Source: Prorocentrum cordatum (lineage: Eukaryota > Sar > Dinophyceae > Prorocentrales > Prorocentraceae). Taken from it: a DNA stretch of 64,000 nt. The notes below the pieces were generated by a model. It saw only the letters and a program-made list of their open reading frames with translations, had not been told where the DNA came from and searched no databases. Shown in pieces: positions 9,795 to 20,960 of the stretch (positions are counted from its first letter, which is position 1; every line of letters starts with the position of its first letter). The position numbers and the translations under genes are program-made. The stretch is from the NCBI GenBank assembly GCA_963575745.1, contig CAUYUJ010004760.1, positions 1-64,000 on the forward strand, in the 5' to 3' direction.

Positions 9795-10150
9795 GCCCAG
9801 CGTGGAGGCAGCCCGCTCGGATGCGCAAGCGCCCCAGGCGAGTCGGAGGGGGGCGCCTCCCGGAACGCCCTCGGGCCTGATATGAGCCCAAGCGGCCAGC
9901 GCAAGCGCCGCCCCAGGGGCGTCCAAGCCTCCAGCAGGCGCGGCGTTCCGAAGAAGCGGCGACCGCGCCTGCAGGGGCCAACGCCAGCCGGAGGCGTATC
10001 AGCAGGCCCAGGCGGCACCCAGACTGGAGGCAGCAAGCGCGGATGCGCCAGCGCCCCAGACGAGCCGGCAGAGGGGCGCCTGCAGTGATGCGGCGCGGGC
10101 CTGCAGGCCCAAGGGCGTGGCTGACGGGAAGCCGACTGGAGAGCGCACGC
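9795..10150. repeat. Imperfect 222-bp direct duplication
   Basis: The segment starting GCCCAGCGTGGAGGCAGC at 9795 recurs from 10017 with about 75-80 percent identity over ~130 bp, keeping the shared landmarks GGATGCGC and GCGCCCCAG. Confidence 0.55.
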
Positions 10151-10159
10151 GGGCGGCGC

Positions 10160-11140
10160 AAGCGCCGTGCCAGAGCGGTCCGAGCCGCATGCGGGCGCAG
10201 CGCCCTGAAAGAGCGGCGGCCGCGCCAGGTAACTCCATCGTCCAAGTACTGGTAGAACGCACCTGATCGGTGCACGGACAGGCGGAAAAACCCGAGCGCC
10301 GCCTTTGGGGGGGTAGGTGCCGCGGGGGACAGGAGAGGTGGTTGGCGCGCCTCGAGGAGGGAGGGGAGGAGGTCGCACCGCCTGAGATGGATGGCGCGCC
10401 CGAAAGGAAGCACCTGATCGGTTCGCGAGCAGGTGAAACAGGGCAAGGCACCTCCTGGAGTGACAGCGCCAAGCCGTCAACGCGAATTCACCGTCAAACG
10501 CGTCGTCCCAATCGAACTCCAGGTGGCGGTGCCGGCAGAAAACGCGAAAATCGTAGTGAGACTCGGCCAGGTCTTGAAGGTCGCTGCAGGAGTCGTCGAA
10601 ACTGCTGGGGCTATACCGGCCTCTGCCCCATCCATTGCCGTCCCTCTGGTCGCGCGCCCTGTTCTACCTTTTTTGCGAGGAGTGCGCCACAAGTGCCCTC
10701 GAGGCGGTAGATGGTCTCCGACCAGGTCTCGTCGCGGTGCTCCCTCGAGACCCACTGCGGGCTCCATCGAACGTCGCGCCGCGGCACCTTCTGCAAACGG
10801 CTGCGTGGAGTCACTCCACTCTCCGCGTCGCTGCGCGTTGTCGTCCCCCTGCCCGCGGGCCTCCCAGTTCGGGGCTGCTGCGCCAGTGGCCGTCCCTGGC
10901 CCAGGAGCCCAGCGGGAGCCGCCAGCGTCGTCGCCAGCCCATCTCGACCTCGCTGTGGCCCAGTAGCGTGCTGTCCACCGGGACGCCGCACCGCGCGTGC
11001 CGCCTCCCGCCCCGCCGCCCGCTCCGGTGTTTCCTTGCTTCGCCTCGCTGGTCCAAGGCGCGACAGTGCTGTCCGCTCTGCCGAGGGGGCGGCCGCCCTG
11101 GATGGCGGAGAGTGCACTTTGGGTCCCTCATCCTTCCCTT
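10160..11140 (-). other. GC-rich; weak coding possibility
   Basis: A minus-strand frame (about 11222 to 10611) includes a locally protein-like stretch around VRWSPQWVSREHRDETW but has no recognisable domain. I list it only as a place to look. Confidence 0.2.
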
Positions 11141-11145
11141 CCCGT

Positions 11146-11190
11146 AGGTCGGGCATGTCCCCCTGCAAGCGGATTCTGGACGAAAAATCA
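11146..11190 (+). repeat. Dispersed repeat copy (pair with 4634-4680)
   Basis: TAGGTCGGGCATGTCC onwards, matching the block at 4634. Confidence 0.6.
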
Positions 11191-11289
11191 ACATTACCAG
11201 AAAGATCGCCAAAAATACTCAAAACTCGTCCTATGTTTGAATATTCCTTCTATAGAGGGACAGGCCAGACTTAAGCCTTCCCCCTCCCC

Positions 11290-11700
11290 CCTGTCTCAGG
11301 GGCTGCTCCTGTCGCGGGCCCGCTGGGGGATATCGCCGCTCTTGGTGCACTGTATGAGAGCTCTTCCTCTGCTGGTCTGTGTGGCTTCGTGAAGCTCACT
11401 CGCCGTTGTCGGCCCCAGCGTGCGACCTGCCCCCGTGGCGCCGTCGCCGACGAAGGCCGCCTGCAGCCCACGAGGTTCAGCCAAAGTGCATCTGCGCCCA
11501 CGTCGGAGAATCTCACCATCTTCTGCAGAACCTCCTGGGTTTGGGGCTTCCCGTGGCTCTAAGGACCCGTCCACTCGCAACCGTGGCACGTATCTTCGAA
11601 CTGTACCTGGCCTCGACCGACTCTTAGTAAGCTGGACTGCCCCTTGCCAACAACTCGTAATGGCCTCATGTCGCACGGCCATGGCATGTATGCAGACGTG
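11290..11700 (-). other. Possible exon-like frame, unidentified
   Basis: Minus-strand frames here read with few low-complexity stretches (for example EILRRGRRCTLAEPRGLQA). No domain, start or splice site could be fixed. The remainder up to 12060 shows nothing. Confidence 0.2.
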
Positions 11701-12099
11701 AAGCCTCGCATCGGGATAGACTTGCCATGGGCGAGGCATGGCTGATGTAGATCCACCGCTGCATGTGCGGTGCATATCCAAATTCGCAACTGCACTGACC
11801 ATCATGACGCGGTATTGACATACGCTCCGCGCGCGTTTCCGGACTCGCACAATGATCTTCTCATGGAGCGACAGGCAAAATGAACTGCATATGCATGGTA
11901 AAGCCAATGCACCGCAACTTGCCACGAACGCATGCGCACCACATTGCCGTCAGCAACTGGCGAAACGCTGTCATCGCATACACGTCCTTGGTAGCGGTGA
12001 TGTGGATGGATGCACATGCTCTGGGCATGCCCATCTGAGCATCGAGCTAAGCTCAACACCACTTGAACAAGATGAATCGCATACACGCCTTTGTCTCCA

Positions 12100-12410
12100 T
12101 CCCGTCCCCCTCCCCACCTTTCCCCTCCCTCCCGCCCGCTCCCTCCACTCGACCTCCTTTCCTGACCCTGCCACCCTTATCTCCCCGCCCCCCTCCCCTC
12201 CCTGCCCCCTCCCGATCCCCACCCTCCCATTCCTCTCCCTCTTCCCTCCCTCCTCCCCCCTCAGGCCCCATGCACCCATCCCTCCTTTCCCTTTCCTTCC
12301 CCACCCCCTCCTTTCTCCTCCCCTCCGATGCCCCTCGCCCGCCTCTCCCCTGGCCCCTGCCTCCCCCCCCACTCCCTTCCCCCCTACCTGTGGATGGGGG
12401 AAGGGGGAGT
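12100..12410 (+). repeat. Polypyrimidine tract
   Basis: About 300 bp of C/T-rich sequence (CCCTCC-type). It abuts the purine tract that follows, so strand asymmetry flips at about 12410. Confidence 0.85.
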
Positions 12411-12414
12411 GGGG

Positions 12415-13195
12415 GGGACGGGAGGAGGAACAGCAGCAGCAGCACCAGGAGCAGGACAAGGAGGAGCAGCAGCAACAGCGGGAGCATAGTCCTGAGGCGG
12501 CGGCGTCGCGGAGGAGGAGGAGGAGGAGGAGGAGGAGGAGGAGGAGGAGGAGGAGGAGGAGGAGGGAGCAGGCGTTGTTAGCAGCGGTAGCAGGCGTAGC
12601 AGGCGTAGCAGGCGTAGGAGGAGGAGGAGGAGGAGGAGGAGGAGGAGGAGGAGGAGGAGGAGGAGGAGGAGGAGGAGGCCGCCGAGGCGGCGGGAGGGCG
12701 CCCGCTCGAGGGAGGGGGGGCCTCCCCGGAGGAGGTGGGGGGAGCCTGCTCGCGGCCGACGCGGTAGAGGTGCGGGCACGAGAGCGCGAGCCTCTCGTCC
12801 ACGTCCTGGTCGAAGATGCCTCGGGCGCCCGCGGGCAGCGAGGCGCAGGATGGGGAGCAGGAGGAGGGGGAGGGAGGCAGGGAGGAGGGAGGAAGGAGGG
12901 AGAAATGAGGAGGGAGGAGGGAGGAGGAGGGAGGAGGAGGAAGAAAAGGGAGGAGGAACAAGGAGGAGGAGGAGAAGGAGGGGGAGGAGGAGGAGGGAGG
13001 TGGTGGAGGAGGAGGAGGAGGAGGGAGGAGCAGGAGGGGAGGAGGAGGATAAGGAGGAGGAGAGGAGGAGGGAGGAGGAGGAGGAGGAGGAGTGGAGGAG
13101 GAGGAAGGAGGAGGAGGAGGAGGAGGAAGGGAGGAGGAGGGAGGAGGAGGAGGAGGATTAGGAGGATTAGGAGGAGCGGGAAGAGGCGGAGGAGG
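12415..13195 (+). repeat. GGA-rich polypurine tract
   Basis: Long runs of GGA (12505-12565, 12612-12692, 12850-13170) separated by short mixed stretches. All long frames here encode Arg/Gly/Glu-rich artefacts. Confidence 0.9.
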
Positions 13196-13239
13196 AGGCG
13201 CAAAGCGAGGCGAGAGGGAGCGAAGGCTTTGAATCGCGC

Positions 13240-13525
13240 GCGGGCTCTCGAGGCAGAGCCGCGGGCACGAACCGACAGGCTCGTGCAGTCAGCTCGTACA
13301 CAGCAGGGGACCAACCCTGAGACCCGCAGGGCGTCCATCGGTTTTTGGCGTGGGAGCGTCACGCTCTCCATCGCAAAACCATCTAAACCCAGGAAAACCC
13401 ACGGGGCACCCTGGCGGCGAGCAGGGTGCTTCCTGGCATGGGCCTCCGCTGCAATAAAACGCGGGCGCTCGAGGCAAAACGGACGGGCACGAGCCGACGG
13501 GCGCGCAGTCGGCCCAAATACTATC
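13240..13525. repeat. Direct repeat pair flanking about 150 bp
   Basis: 13240-13305 and 13461-13525 share a ~65-bp segment (CGCGGGC, CTCGAGGCA, CGGGCACGA, CCGAC) with moderate divergence. The interval contains nothing recognisable. Confidence 0.55.
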
Positions 13526-13799
13526 AGAAGGACGCGCGGTCACCATGAACGGGGCCTCGGAAGGCCAACTTCGACACTCTGCGAGCGGGGGGGGCGCGGC
13601 CGGCAACAGAAAGCGGCCCGGGGTGGGCCGATGGGGGCAGGATGTGCGAGGGGTATATTACACAGGAAAATCGCAACAATTCCTTGCTGCGCGGGCTGGC
13701 TGTGCGCATCAGCTGGGGAACCCAAGAGGCACCGATACGGCTAATTACCCCCCGGACCTCTCCCGAGGTGCGCTCTGACCAGAACTTCGAGGCGAATCC

Positions 13800-14045
13800 A
13801 GCGGCGGCGACGGGGGAGGGGGAGGACGAGGAGGAGGAGAATGAGGAGGAGGAGGAGGAGAAGGAGGAGGAGGAGGAGAAGGAGCAGGGAGAGGAGGAGG
13901 AGGAAGAGGAGGAGGAGGAGAAGGAGGAGGGGGAGGAGGAGGAGGAGGAGGAGGAGGAGGAGGAGAAGGAGCAGGGAGAGGCGGAGGGGGAGGAGGAGGA
14001 GGAGGAGGAGGAGGAGAAGGTGGAGGAGGAGGAAGCCGAAGCGTA
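13800..14045 (+). repeat. GGA microsatellite
   Basis: About 245 bp of GGA/GAA repeats. The Glu-rich plus frame and Pro-rich minus frames are products of the repeat. Confidence 0.9.
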
Positions 14046-14399
14046 GAGGTATGAGTACCTGCTCCTCCTCTGATCGGAACCTCGTGTGGGACCTGGTCGG
14101 CGTGTCTCTCTCCTCGACGGCCTGCTCCCTGGGGGCGGCCGCCCGGAAAAGGGGGGCGGGCGAAGCCTTCCTGGGGGGCCTTCCCCGCGGACGCCGGGCG
14201 GCGAGGCGCCGCGCATGAGCCTCTCCCGGTGCCTGCCGTCTCTCCGCGGTCGGTTGCCAAAAGCACCAGAATCGGGGAGACGCAACCGGCGGCGAGCGAG
14301 GGGAGTGAAATGAGAGGGAGAAGGCCTTTTCCTCCTTCTCCTCCTCCTCCTCCTCATCCTCCTGACGGCGGCGAGCGAGGGGGGAAGTGAGAAGCAGAA

Positions 14400-14530
14400 G
14401 GCCTTCTCAGAAGGCGGCGGGGCTTCTCAGGAGCCCTCCGGCCTTCTGAGAAGTCTTTGTGCGTATTCGGGGAATGTTCGAAAGCTTATCAGAAGGCTGG
14501 GGGACTTCCGAGCCTTCTGAGAAGGCCTGC
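14400..14530. repeat. AGAAGGC/GCCTTCT inverted-repeat cluster
   Basis: Several CAGAAGGC and GCCTTCTGAGAAG words in both orientations. The same words occur near 8265-8300, suggesting a dispersed palindromic family. Confidence 0.5.
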
Positions 14531-14571
14531 CCCTTCTCACTCCCCCCCGGGCTTGCCGCCGAAACAACAAT

Positions 14572-14750
14572 AATCGGGGAGACCTGAGACTCGGGTTCGG
14601 GGGAATCGGGTTGGCCTGACGGGGCAGTCATGAAAATGACAAGACCCAGTCTGAAATTTGACGCGACCTCCCGCTGCAAACATCCCACGAAAACGGAACC
14701 GTCAAAATCCAAGACGCTCGTCAAAAAGCGTCGGCACACATACCTTCCAG
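14572..14750 (+). repeat. Dispersed ~175-bp repeat, copy A
   Basis: Starts AATCGGGGAGAC and includes TCTGAAATTTGACGCGA, CCCGCTGCAAACATCCCACG and GCTCGTCAAAAA. It aligns with 17013-17185 at about 80 percent by eye. Confidence 0.75.
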
Positions 14751-14879
14751 CGTACTCGAGCCTTCCGTTTCCCCGGCAGAAGAGCATGCTGCTGCCCCGC
14801 GTGAACTTCGGCTCCCCACGGTTCCGCCGGCTCGCGGGGCTGAATGGGTCCTTCTAGCGCGTGCGGAGGGACGCAGCAG

Positions 14880-15023
14880 GAGGACGAGAAGGAGGAAGAG
14901 GAAGAGGATAAGGATGAGGATGAGTAGGAGGAGGAGGTGGAGGAGAAGGCGGAGAAGGAGGAGGGGAAGCAGGGGAAGGAGGCGGAGGAGCAGGAGGAGG
15001 ATAGGAGGAGGAGGAGGAGGAGG
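14880..15023 (+). repeat. GGA microsatellite running into the gap
   Basis: Purine-rich GGA/GAG repeat that ends at the run of N, so the repeat is the likely cause of the assembly break. Confidence 0.85.
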
Positions 15024-15123
15024 NNNNNNNNNNNNNNNNNNNNNNNNNNNNNNNNNNNNNNNNNNNNNNNNNNNNNNNNNNNNNNNNNNNNNNNNNNNNN
15101 NNNNNNNNNNNNNNNNNNNNNNN
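15024..15123. other. Assembly gap, 100 N
   Basis: Exactly 100 unknown bases, a size typically used for gaps of unknown length. Linkage across it is therefore not proven by this sequence. Confidence 0.97.
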
Positions 15124-15184
15124 ATCTGACATCCTACCCCTCCCTCCCATCCTTTACCATGGCGTAGATCCCGTCTCTGCTCGC

Positions 15185-15530
15185 ACAGTCGGATGTCGAG
15201 CAATGCAATGATCCCGAAAGGGTACGCGATGCGGTGTAGAGCACGGCATGGCATGGCGTAGAAGAGCACCGCACAGCGTAGTATGTCACAGCATGGCGTG
15301 GCGTGGCGTAGTGAAGAATTGCATCGCGAAGCTTTGCAACGCAGAGCATGGCATCGCACAGCGGCCCCGAACATAACATTGCAGAACATGGCATTGAATA
15401 TCAAATCGTAGCATGGCATAGCACGACGTGGCACTTAAGCACTGCATATCACAGCTTCAGCTGAAGGCATGGCATCGCGCAGCGGAGCGCAACCTAGCAT
15501 TGCAGTGCATGCCGTGGCATGGCACGGGAA
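15185..15530 (+). repeat. Degenerate GCATGGCRTA-type short tandem repeat
   Basis: GCATGGCAT, GCATGGCGTAG, GCATCGC and similar words recur every 5-15 bp for about 340 bp. No gene. Confidence 0.65.
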
Positions 15531-15540
15531 ATGACGCCAT

Positions 15541-15699
15541 CGCTGCTGCGGGAGCACGATTCGGAACGAGCGGAAGCGCGGAAATGAAGCCAGCGCTGCA
15601 GCGGGAACACGATTCGGAACGAGCGGAAACACGGAAATGAGGCCAGCGCTGCAGCGGGGGCACGATTCGGAACGAGCGGGGCCCGAAAACGAGTCTGGC
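15541..15699 (+). repeat. 53-bp tandem repeat, three copies
   Basis: Copies start at 15541, 15594 and 15647. Each contains CACGATTCGGAACGAGCGG and a leading CGCTGC-GCGGG. Confidence 0.85.
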
Positions 15700-15835
15700 G
15701 CCTCAGCGAGAGCAGCAATTTGAAAAACAAACCCAACTCCGGGGAATCTTGTAAAAAAACAATACGCGGGGGGGGGCGAACACTCCCAACCCGTCATCAG
15801 GGGAAGGAGGAGACTAGTATTCATATTGAATAATT

Positions 15836-16115
15836 GTGGACGAGGAGGAGGAGGAGAAGGAGGAGGAGGAGGAGGTGGCGGAGGAAGGCGGAGACGGAGG
15901 AGGAGGAGGGGAGGAGGAGGAGGAGGAGGAGGAGGGGAGAGGAGGAGGAGGAGGAGGAAGAGGAGGAGGAGGAGGAGGAGGAAGAGGAGGAGGAGCAGGA
16001 GCAGGAGGAGGAGGAGGAGGAGGAGGGGGAAGGGAGGAGGGAGGAGGGAGGAGGGGGAGGAAGAGGAGGGAGGAGGAAGAGGAGAAGGAGGAGGAGGAGG
16101 AGGGAGGAAGTGGAC
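15836..16115 (+). repeat. GGA microsatellite
   Basis: About 280 bp of GGA with AGG and GAA variants, followed by a short CGT/CGC-rich stretch to 16350. No coding support. Confidence 0.9.
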
Positions 16116-16399
16116 GGCGTCGTCGCTGTCGCCCTCGCCGTCGCTGTCGTCGTCGTCGGTGGCCTCCAAAGAAGCCTCCGGAGTCTCTCGGAAACTTCCA
16201 CGGACCTCGATGGGCCTCCGATGCCTTTAAAAAACATGCTGGGGAAAACTCGAAGGGAACCTCGGGTGGCCTGGACGTCGTCGTCGCTGTCGCCGTCGCC
16301 GACGTCGTAGTCGGCGGCGGCGTCGTTGTCGTCGGCGTCGCCATCGTCGTCGCTCTAGCGCCCGCGAACGACTGAGCCCCCCCGGCGCGGGCGCAATAG

Positions 16400-16970
16400 T
16401 GGAGTGAGCGCGCGGACTCATGTCCGAGAGGGCGCCGTCGGCGACGCGGGGCGCGTTCGGATGCGTGCCTGTTGTCTGGCAGGGCACGCAGACGTGCGCA
16501 CGCGCGCGCACTCGCCCCATAAGCGGGCAACTACACACGAATATGTTGATCGTGGGTATGGTCGTGATGACGATGATGACGATGACGCCCGAATGGTCAA
16601 ATTGTTGGGGTTTACGTTCCATGCGCGGGATCACGAGCACGCGAGGCACGCCATCGCGACTGAAACGCGCCAGGAAGTGAAACAGCTGAGCTTCAACGCC
16701 CGGTTGTTGGGCCTCGCGCCGAAGGCGCGCCCGCGGGCCTGCGCTTGCGAACTGTACATTTCGAGGGCAGCGCCATCCCTTGCACCTCCGACCCTCATAA
16801 GCGGAAATGCGCGGCAGCAAGCGGAGCAGGCCGCGCCGGATCGCGGCGCAGGCGGCCTCGCCCGGCCGGGGGGGGGGCTTTTGTACAGTCGGACATTCGC
16901 CAGCGGAGAACACCCCTCAGGAACACGAGGCCCCCCGTCGGCCGAAGCCAAGCACAAAACATCCAGGCAA
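16400..16970. other. No gene seen
   Basis: Mixed GC-rich sequence without motifs. A short imperfect GAT/GAC run lies near 16565-16590. Confidence 0.4.
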
Positions 16971-16974
16971 GGGG

Positions 16975-17265
16975 ACTCTCCCCAGGATGCACAAGAGCAT
17001 CCAACAAGCACGAATCGGGGAGACGTAAGACTCGGTTACGGGGGACTCGGGTTGGCCTGACGGGGCCGCCATCAAAGTGACGAGACCCGATCTGAAATTT
17101 GACGCGAAATCCCGCTGCAAACATCCCACGAACCTTGGACCCTCAAAATCCAGGACGCGCTCGTCAAAAAAACGTCGGCAAACTCGAAATCCGGACGAAA
17201 AACATCAGGGTACCCTCCCCGAGCTGGCCTCGATCTTCGATCCCTCGGTCCGGCTGCAGGAAGGC
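16975..17265 (+). repeat. Dispersed repeat, copy B (17013-17185) with flanks matching 57.6 kb
   Basis: 17013-17185 is the second copy of the 14572 repeat. Its flanks (CCCAGGATGCACAAGAGCAT before, AGGGTACCCTCCCCGAGC after) reappear around 57600-57705, so the full repeat is longer than the 175-bp core and exists in at least three places. Confidence 0.65.
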
Positions 17266-17269
17266 CGGC

Positions 17270-18220
17270 GGGGTGCCTTCGCAAACGCCTCCCGGCCCCG
17301 CCTGGAAGCTTCCGCTCCTTTTCGGAAGGCCGTCCCCCCCGCGCGCGCCGCCCCCGCGGGCGCGCACCGCCACGGGGAGGCGGAGGAGCAGGACGAGCCA
17401 CCGGGCAGCGGGCGCGCGGGAGCGGCCGGGGGCAGCCCCGGCGGGGCCGGGCGGCCTGTCGCGATGATGGGGACAGTGCCGAAAAAGTTGAACAGGATTC
17501 GGATCGAATCCTGGGGGGGGGGGGGGGGGGGGCGCCCCCGCGAGCGCTCGTGAACGTGCTGAAAGGGGGCGTGTGCAAGGGGCTGGCACCCCCTCCTCCC
17601 TTCCTCCCCTCTGCCCCCTCCTCCGCTTCCTGCCTCTCCCCCTCCCCTCTGCCCCTCCCGCCACTCCTCCCCCACCAGCCGTGGTCAAAAAAAAGGCCAC
17701 AAGAAAACGCGGGCCCGGGAGGGGCGAACGCAGAAACCGCGAAACGCAGACCAGGACGCGAGGTCGCTGGCTCAGTGTCTTCGAGCCCTGCTGGTCTGAA
17801 GGCTTTGGTGCGACACGCAATCGCCGAGTGACCATAGTAGCCGCAAGTCACGCATTTGTTCGCACCACGCCTGGCTATTCGGCAGTGTGGCAGCGCGGAC
17901 CCCCGCAGCTCTTGCCTTGTTCGGAACGCGGGACGGGCCGACACAGAACAACTGGCCAGACAAGGGCCGGAAACGGGCAAGAGAGCGAGGGGCCGAGGAA
18001 CGAGAAACGGAGGGAGATATGACAAAGGAGCGACACGAAAGGACACACTGGGCCGACCGACGGAGGGACCGGGAAACGGGGAAGGGGGTCAAGCTTGGAG
18101 AGACGGGGGGGAACCTCACACGAGGAACAGAGGCAAGGAAACACAAGGGCAAGGAACAAGACACACAGAAAGGGGGGGATGGGGGAGCCGAGAGCCGAAG
18201 AGGACACGGAGGAGGAAGAA
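17270..18220. other. No supported gene
   Basis: GC-rich with a poly-G run at 17511-17531 and a CCT-rich patch at 17590-17675. No recognisable coding. Confidence 0.4.
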
Positions 18221-18224
18221 AAAG

Positions 18225-18330
18225 GGATGATGAGGAGGAGGCGGAGGAGGAGGAAGAGTAGGAGAAGGAGGAGGAGGAGGAGGAGGATGAGAAGGAGGAG
18301 GAGGAGGAGGAGGAGGAGGAGGAAGGGGAT
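18225..18330 (+). repeat. GGA microsatellite
   Basis: About 100 bp of GGA/GAA repeats. Confidence 0.9.
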
Positions 18331-18581
18331 GGACCAGCGTCAAAGGAGCCCTGGGCGCCGTACGCAAGCAGACGACGCCCAGAGCCCAAATGTCTCGTGG
18401 GACCCGCGGCGAGCCAGGGGGGCGGAAGCCAACCCTGCGGGGACAAAAGCGGGCAACCCCAACAGCCGCCAGCGGCCGTCCGACCCAGGCGGCGGCCCCC
18501 CGAACTTGCGGGGGTTGCCGCGCCAAAACTTCGAAGCGGACCCAGCAGGACAGAGCACGGGCCTGCCCGACCACCCGAGGC

Positions 18582-19160
18582 TCATTCCCGCGTTTCGCCG
18601 CCCGTTTGCCTGGCCTTCGCGGCGAGGCGAGCCTGCTCCAGCTCCGCAGCCATGTTGGCGAGCTGGGCCTCGCCCTGCTGGCGGTCAGCGATTGCCCAGG
18701 TCTGGAACATGTGCCTCAGCATCACCACGAGGCGCCACATCCCGCCGATGACCGCGTGCTCGTCGAACGGGTCGTCGGCGACGACAGGGCCACGAAGCGG
18801 AATTTCGCTATCAGCATCGGCGTCAACTGCCGCGCCTCGATCTTGGGAGGCTTCATCAGCGCGTCGAACGGCGCCCCCACTGACCCCGCGAGTCCCTCCG
18901 TGAACGCCATCAGGAGAGACTCCAGCGCCAGTGCACGTGGTGGCGGCACCACGGGCAGGGCGAGGGACCTCGGTGCCGTCGCTCGCGACGCTCTCCTCGT
19001 CGCCAGGACCAGCGCGGGGAACGCGGGCGGCATCGCGAACGGCATGCCGAGGAAGGGCGCGAGCACGACGGGCGTCGGCGGCACCGCGAAACTCTACGGC
19101 TCCACCCTCGTCGTCATTATCAGATTCTCGCCGGGCGTCGGCAGGCGCCGCAAGGAGAGG
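18582..19160 (-). pseudogene. Degraded coding-like segment, unidentified
   Basis: Two minus-strand frames give complementary protein-like pieces: first LESLLMAFTEGLAGSVGAPF and LMKPPKIEARQLTPMLIAKF (about 18960-18790), then, after a frame change near 18780, DEHAVIGGMWRLVVMLRHMF, ADRQQGEAQLANMAAELEQA (to 18590), which looks helical. One protein broken by a frameshift explains both. It lies downstream of the second LINE in the same orientation and could be part of it or of another element. I do not recognise a family. Confidence 0.35.
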
Positions 19161-19479
19161 GGGCGTCGAGGCCGCCCCCCCCCCCCTCCCCCCCGCAACC
19201 TCCGCCGCCGTTGTCGACCAAGGAGCGCCTGCGGCCCCGGGCGGCCCCTCGGCGCGAGATGTGCTCCGAAATGCTCGCTCAGGCCCAGGCGGCGTGCCGC
19301 GCGCCGCGCGGCTGCGCCGTGCCGCCGCGCGCCGTGCCAGCCGGGCCGCGCCCGAAGCCGAGCGCGCCGCGGGCGGCCGGCAATGCCGCGGCCGAGCCGG
19401 CGCGCGCCTACTGCCGCGCCGGCGCCTAGGGCCAGCGCGCCTCGCCTCGCGCTGCAAACGGCTGGGCGCGCGTTAATGC

Positions 19480-20038
19480 ATGGCGCGGACCCCGGTCGCG
19501 GCCAGCCGCTGGTGGCGGAACGCCGCGCTGCGCCTGCCCACCTGCAAGGCGCTCATGGGCGCGCCCTGGCGACGGGCGCCGCCTGTGCCAATCGCTCCGC
19601 GAGCTCGCGCTGCAGCGCGGGGCCCTGCTGCGAAGCCCACCCGCCCGCCGCCTCGGGCGCGGCCTACGAGGCGCGCTGGGCCGCCGCGAGGGCCGCAGCG
19701 TGGCCCGCCGCCCGGGCGCGGCGCCGTTCGGCCTGCAGCCCGATCACCGGCTCCCCCAGCTCGGTGATCCTCTGGGGCGCCGCAGCAAGGCGGCCCGCAG
19801 CCGCCGCGCGGGGGGCGCAGCGCCTGGCGCGCCTGGCGCGCCATGCTGGCCGCAGCGAACCCGCGCCGGCCGCGGCGTCGGGCTGCTCCGCCGCTCCATG
19901 AGCAGCCGCGCAGCCTGCCGCAGCCACCCCCAGGGGAGCCATCGCCGCCGCGGGAGATGCCCAACGCTGGCGCCCGCCTGGCGCCCGAAGCAACATGGGC
20001 CAATCTTGCTGCGGAAGAGGAGGGGGAGGAGGAGATAA

Positions 20039-20072
<34 letters not shown>

Positions 20073-20960
20073 CGATTGTGCTGATGATGACGATGATGAC
20101 GATGATGACGATGGGGAGAGTGGGGGGGAGAGGGGGGGGCGAGGGCCAGTGCCAAGGCGAGACCAAACAAGGAGTCGGGCCGGGAGGGGCGCCCGTGTGC
20201 CATCGCGCCAGGAGAAAAAACAGCCCGTCAAGGCACGCGGGCCACGCCCCCACTCACTCGGCCTCAGCTCCCGCGCTGAACGCTGCTGCGGCTGCCTGCG
20301 CTGCGCTCCGCCGCCCTGGCCCTTGATTCCCCAGGCCTCGCGGCGCGCCCGCAAGCGACCGACGCCGCGATGCGGCGCGGCAGTTCGCGCCGCGCGGTCG
20401 CCTGCCCCGCGCCCCCCATTCGCGCCGCCGCCGCCGCCCCGGGTCGGATGGCGGCGTCTGCTCTTTTCCCATTCCCCCTTGCTCCAGAGCGGCCGCTCTA
20501 TGAACCGAGACGCGCGCGCGGCGGCTCTTTTCGGTCTGGCTCCGCTGGCGCTTGCACGCGTCGCGCGCCTCGGACGCGAGCCCTGGCGCCAGCGCCGCGT
20601 CTGCCCATTGGGCGCTGCCGAGCGCGCTGACGGCGGCGAAATCGAAACGCGCCCGCTCTGCCCGAGCCGTTCGGCTGCCGTCTGGGAGGAAGGCGGCGAG
20701 CGCGAGCTGTGGGATGATCGGCGCGTCTGCTGGCTGGCCGGTGTCCGGCTGCGCGCGCGAATCAGAACCGTCAGCGAGAGCGCCTGCCGCCTCCGACTGG
20801 GGCGCCGTCCGCCGCGCCCCCGCCGCCCGCGCGCGACAGGCAGCGGGCCCCCTGGGCGTCGAGCGGAGCCGCGCGCTGCCGGCAAGTCAACCGCTCGCCC
20901 AAGACGTCGGCGCCGAGCCGGGGCGCGAAATTGTCGGCGAACTGGCTCGCAGCGAGATGC
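19480..20960 (-). other. GC-rich, possibly remnants of LINE-related coding
   Basis: Minus-strand frames stay open for long distances and include Ala/Arg-rich helical stretches (ITELGEPVIGLQAERRRARA). High GC makes open frames uninformative. A GAT/GAC microsatellite interrupts at 20040-20115. Confidence 0.25.
20038..20115 (+). repeat. GAT/GAC microsatellite
   Basis: GAT run followed by mixed GATGAC. His-rich on the minus strand, Asp-rich on the plus strand; not a gene. Confidence 0.85.

Noticed and set aside
11852-13744. 630-codon plus-strand and 466-codon minus-strand frames
   Set aside because: Both are driven by CCT/GGA tracts; no motif and opposite-strand frames are equally open.
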